From positions 1 through 5,637 of the forward strand of contig JANYEU010000315.1 in the NCBI GenBank assembly GCA_025362915.1: a stretch of DNA of 5,637 nucleotides, given 5' to 3'. Below the pieces are notes generated by a model. It saw nothing but the letters and a program-made list of their open reading frames with translations. It made no database searches and was not told the origin of the DNA. Below are positions 5,555-5,637 of this stretch, piece by piece (the stretch's first letter is position 1; each line of letters starts with the position of its first letter). Both the position numbers and the translations under genes were made by a program. The DNA is from Chitinophagaceae bacterium (GTDB lineage: Bacteria; Bacteroidota; Bacteroidia; Chitinophagales; Chitinophagaceae).

Positions 5555-5637
5555 GACCCCTCCTGAAATTACTTGACAGTTTTTGGTGTTAATATCAATA
5601 TTTGTTTACTGTAATTTGGGCTATTGCCTATGCAAGG
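5555..5637. other. Sequence beyond the tandem array, nothing firmly identified
   Basis: The array breaks off into GACCCCTCCTGAAATT and then ACTTGACAG, which loosely recalls the ends of IS3-family elements, followed by AT-rich sequence to the window edge. An ATG at 5630 is too close to the edge to judge. TTGACA (5573-5578) is present but has no good partner box. Confidence 0.4.

Noticed and set aside
5322..5576. 84-codon + strand ORF with LTLCKTL repeats
   Set aside because: The frame is open only because the repeat unit is 21 bp without stops; it begins in the hairpin loop, lacks a sensible promoter or leader, and the opposite strand is open as well.

Overview
The window looks like a chromosomal segment of a Bacteroidota bacterium, probably from the Sphingobacteriales/Flavobacteriales/Chitinophagales side. 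This is inferred from the AT-leaning composition, the absence of Shine-Dalgarno sequences before the starts (A-rich leaders instead), the RND permease type (TM11-TM12 loop with GGDNVVFWKPLSW), and a GxxExxY gene bordered by ACATAGGC-type repeats. No rRNA, tRNA or taxon-specific marker is present, so the placement is tentative.

Left part (1-4697): a tripartite efflux operon on the + strand. The 3' end of a periplasmic adaptor (membrane fusion protein) gene is followed by a complete 1218-residue RND inner-membrane permease, closed by a strong, probably bidirectional terminator. No outer-membrane factor gene is visible; it may lie upstream of the window. Between adaptor and permease sits a 139-codon-unit cassette carrying a GxxExxY protein (PD-(D/E)xK nuclease-like fold). 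Short inverted repeats made of 8-9 nt CACATAGG-like steps border it. The cassette fills almost the whole intergenic gap: removing 445-965 would leave adaptor and permease about 18 nt apart, a normal operon spacing. It therefore looks like an insertion that left both efflux genes intact.

Middle (4696-4953, - strand): a small antitoxin-like gene converges on the efflux operon. Overlapping its 3' end in another frame is a 19-codon ORF that reads like the start of a PIN-type toxin and then stops. This is best read as a toxin-antitoxin pair whose toxin has been lost, at moderate to low confidence.

Right part (4954-5637): about 680 nt without a convincing gene but rich in structure. It holds a compact cluster of small hairpins (5014-5094), a long imperfect inverted repeat with 33-nt arms (5288-5365), and directly on its right arm an array of nine 21-bp tandem repeats plus a partial tenth (5358-5554). 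The repeat unit is stop-free on both strands because 21 is a multiple of three, which creates spurious heptapeptide-repeat ORFs. The last 83 nt begin with a sequence loosely resembling an IS3-family terminal repeat, but the window ends before this can be tested.

The observations most worth following are the repeat-bordered GxxExxY cassette inside an efflux operon, and the hairpin plus 21-bp array.
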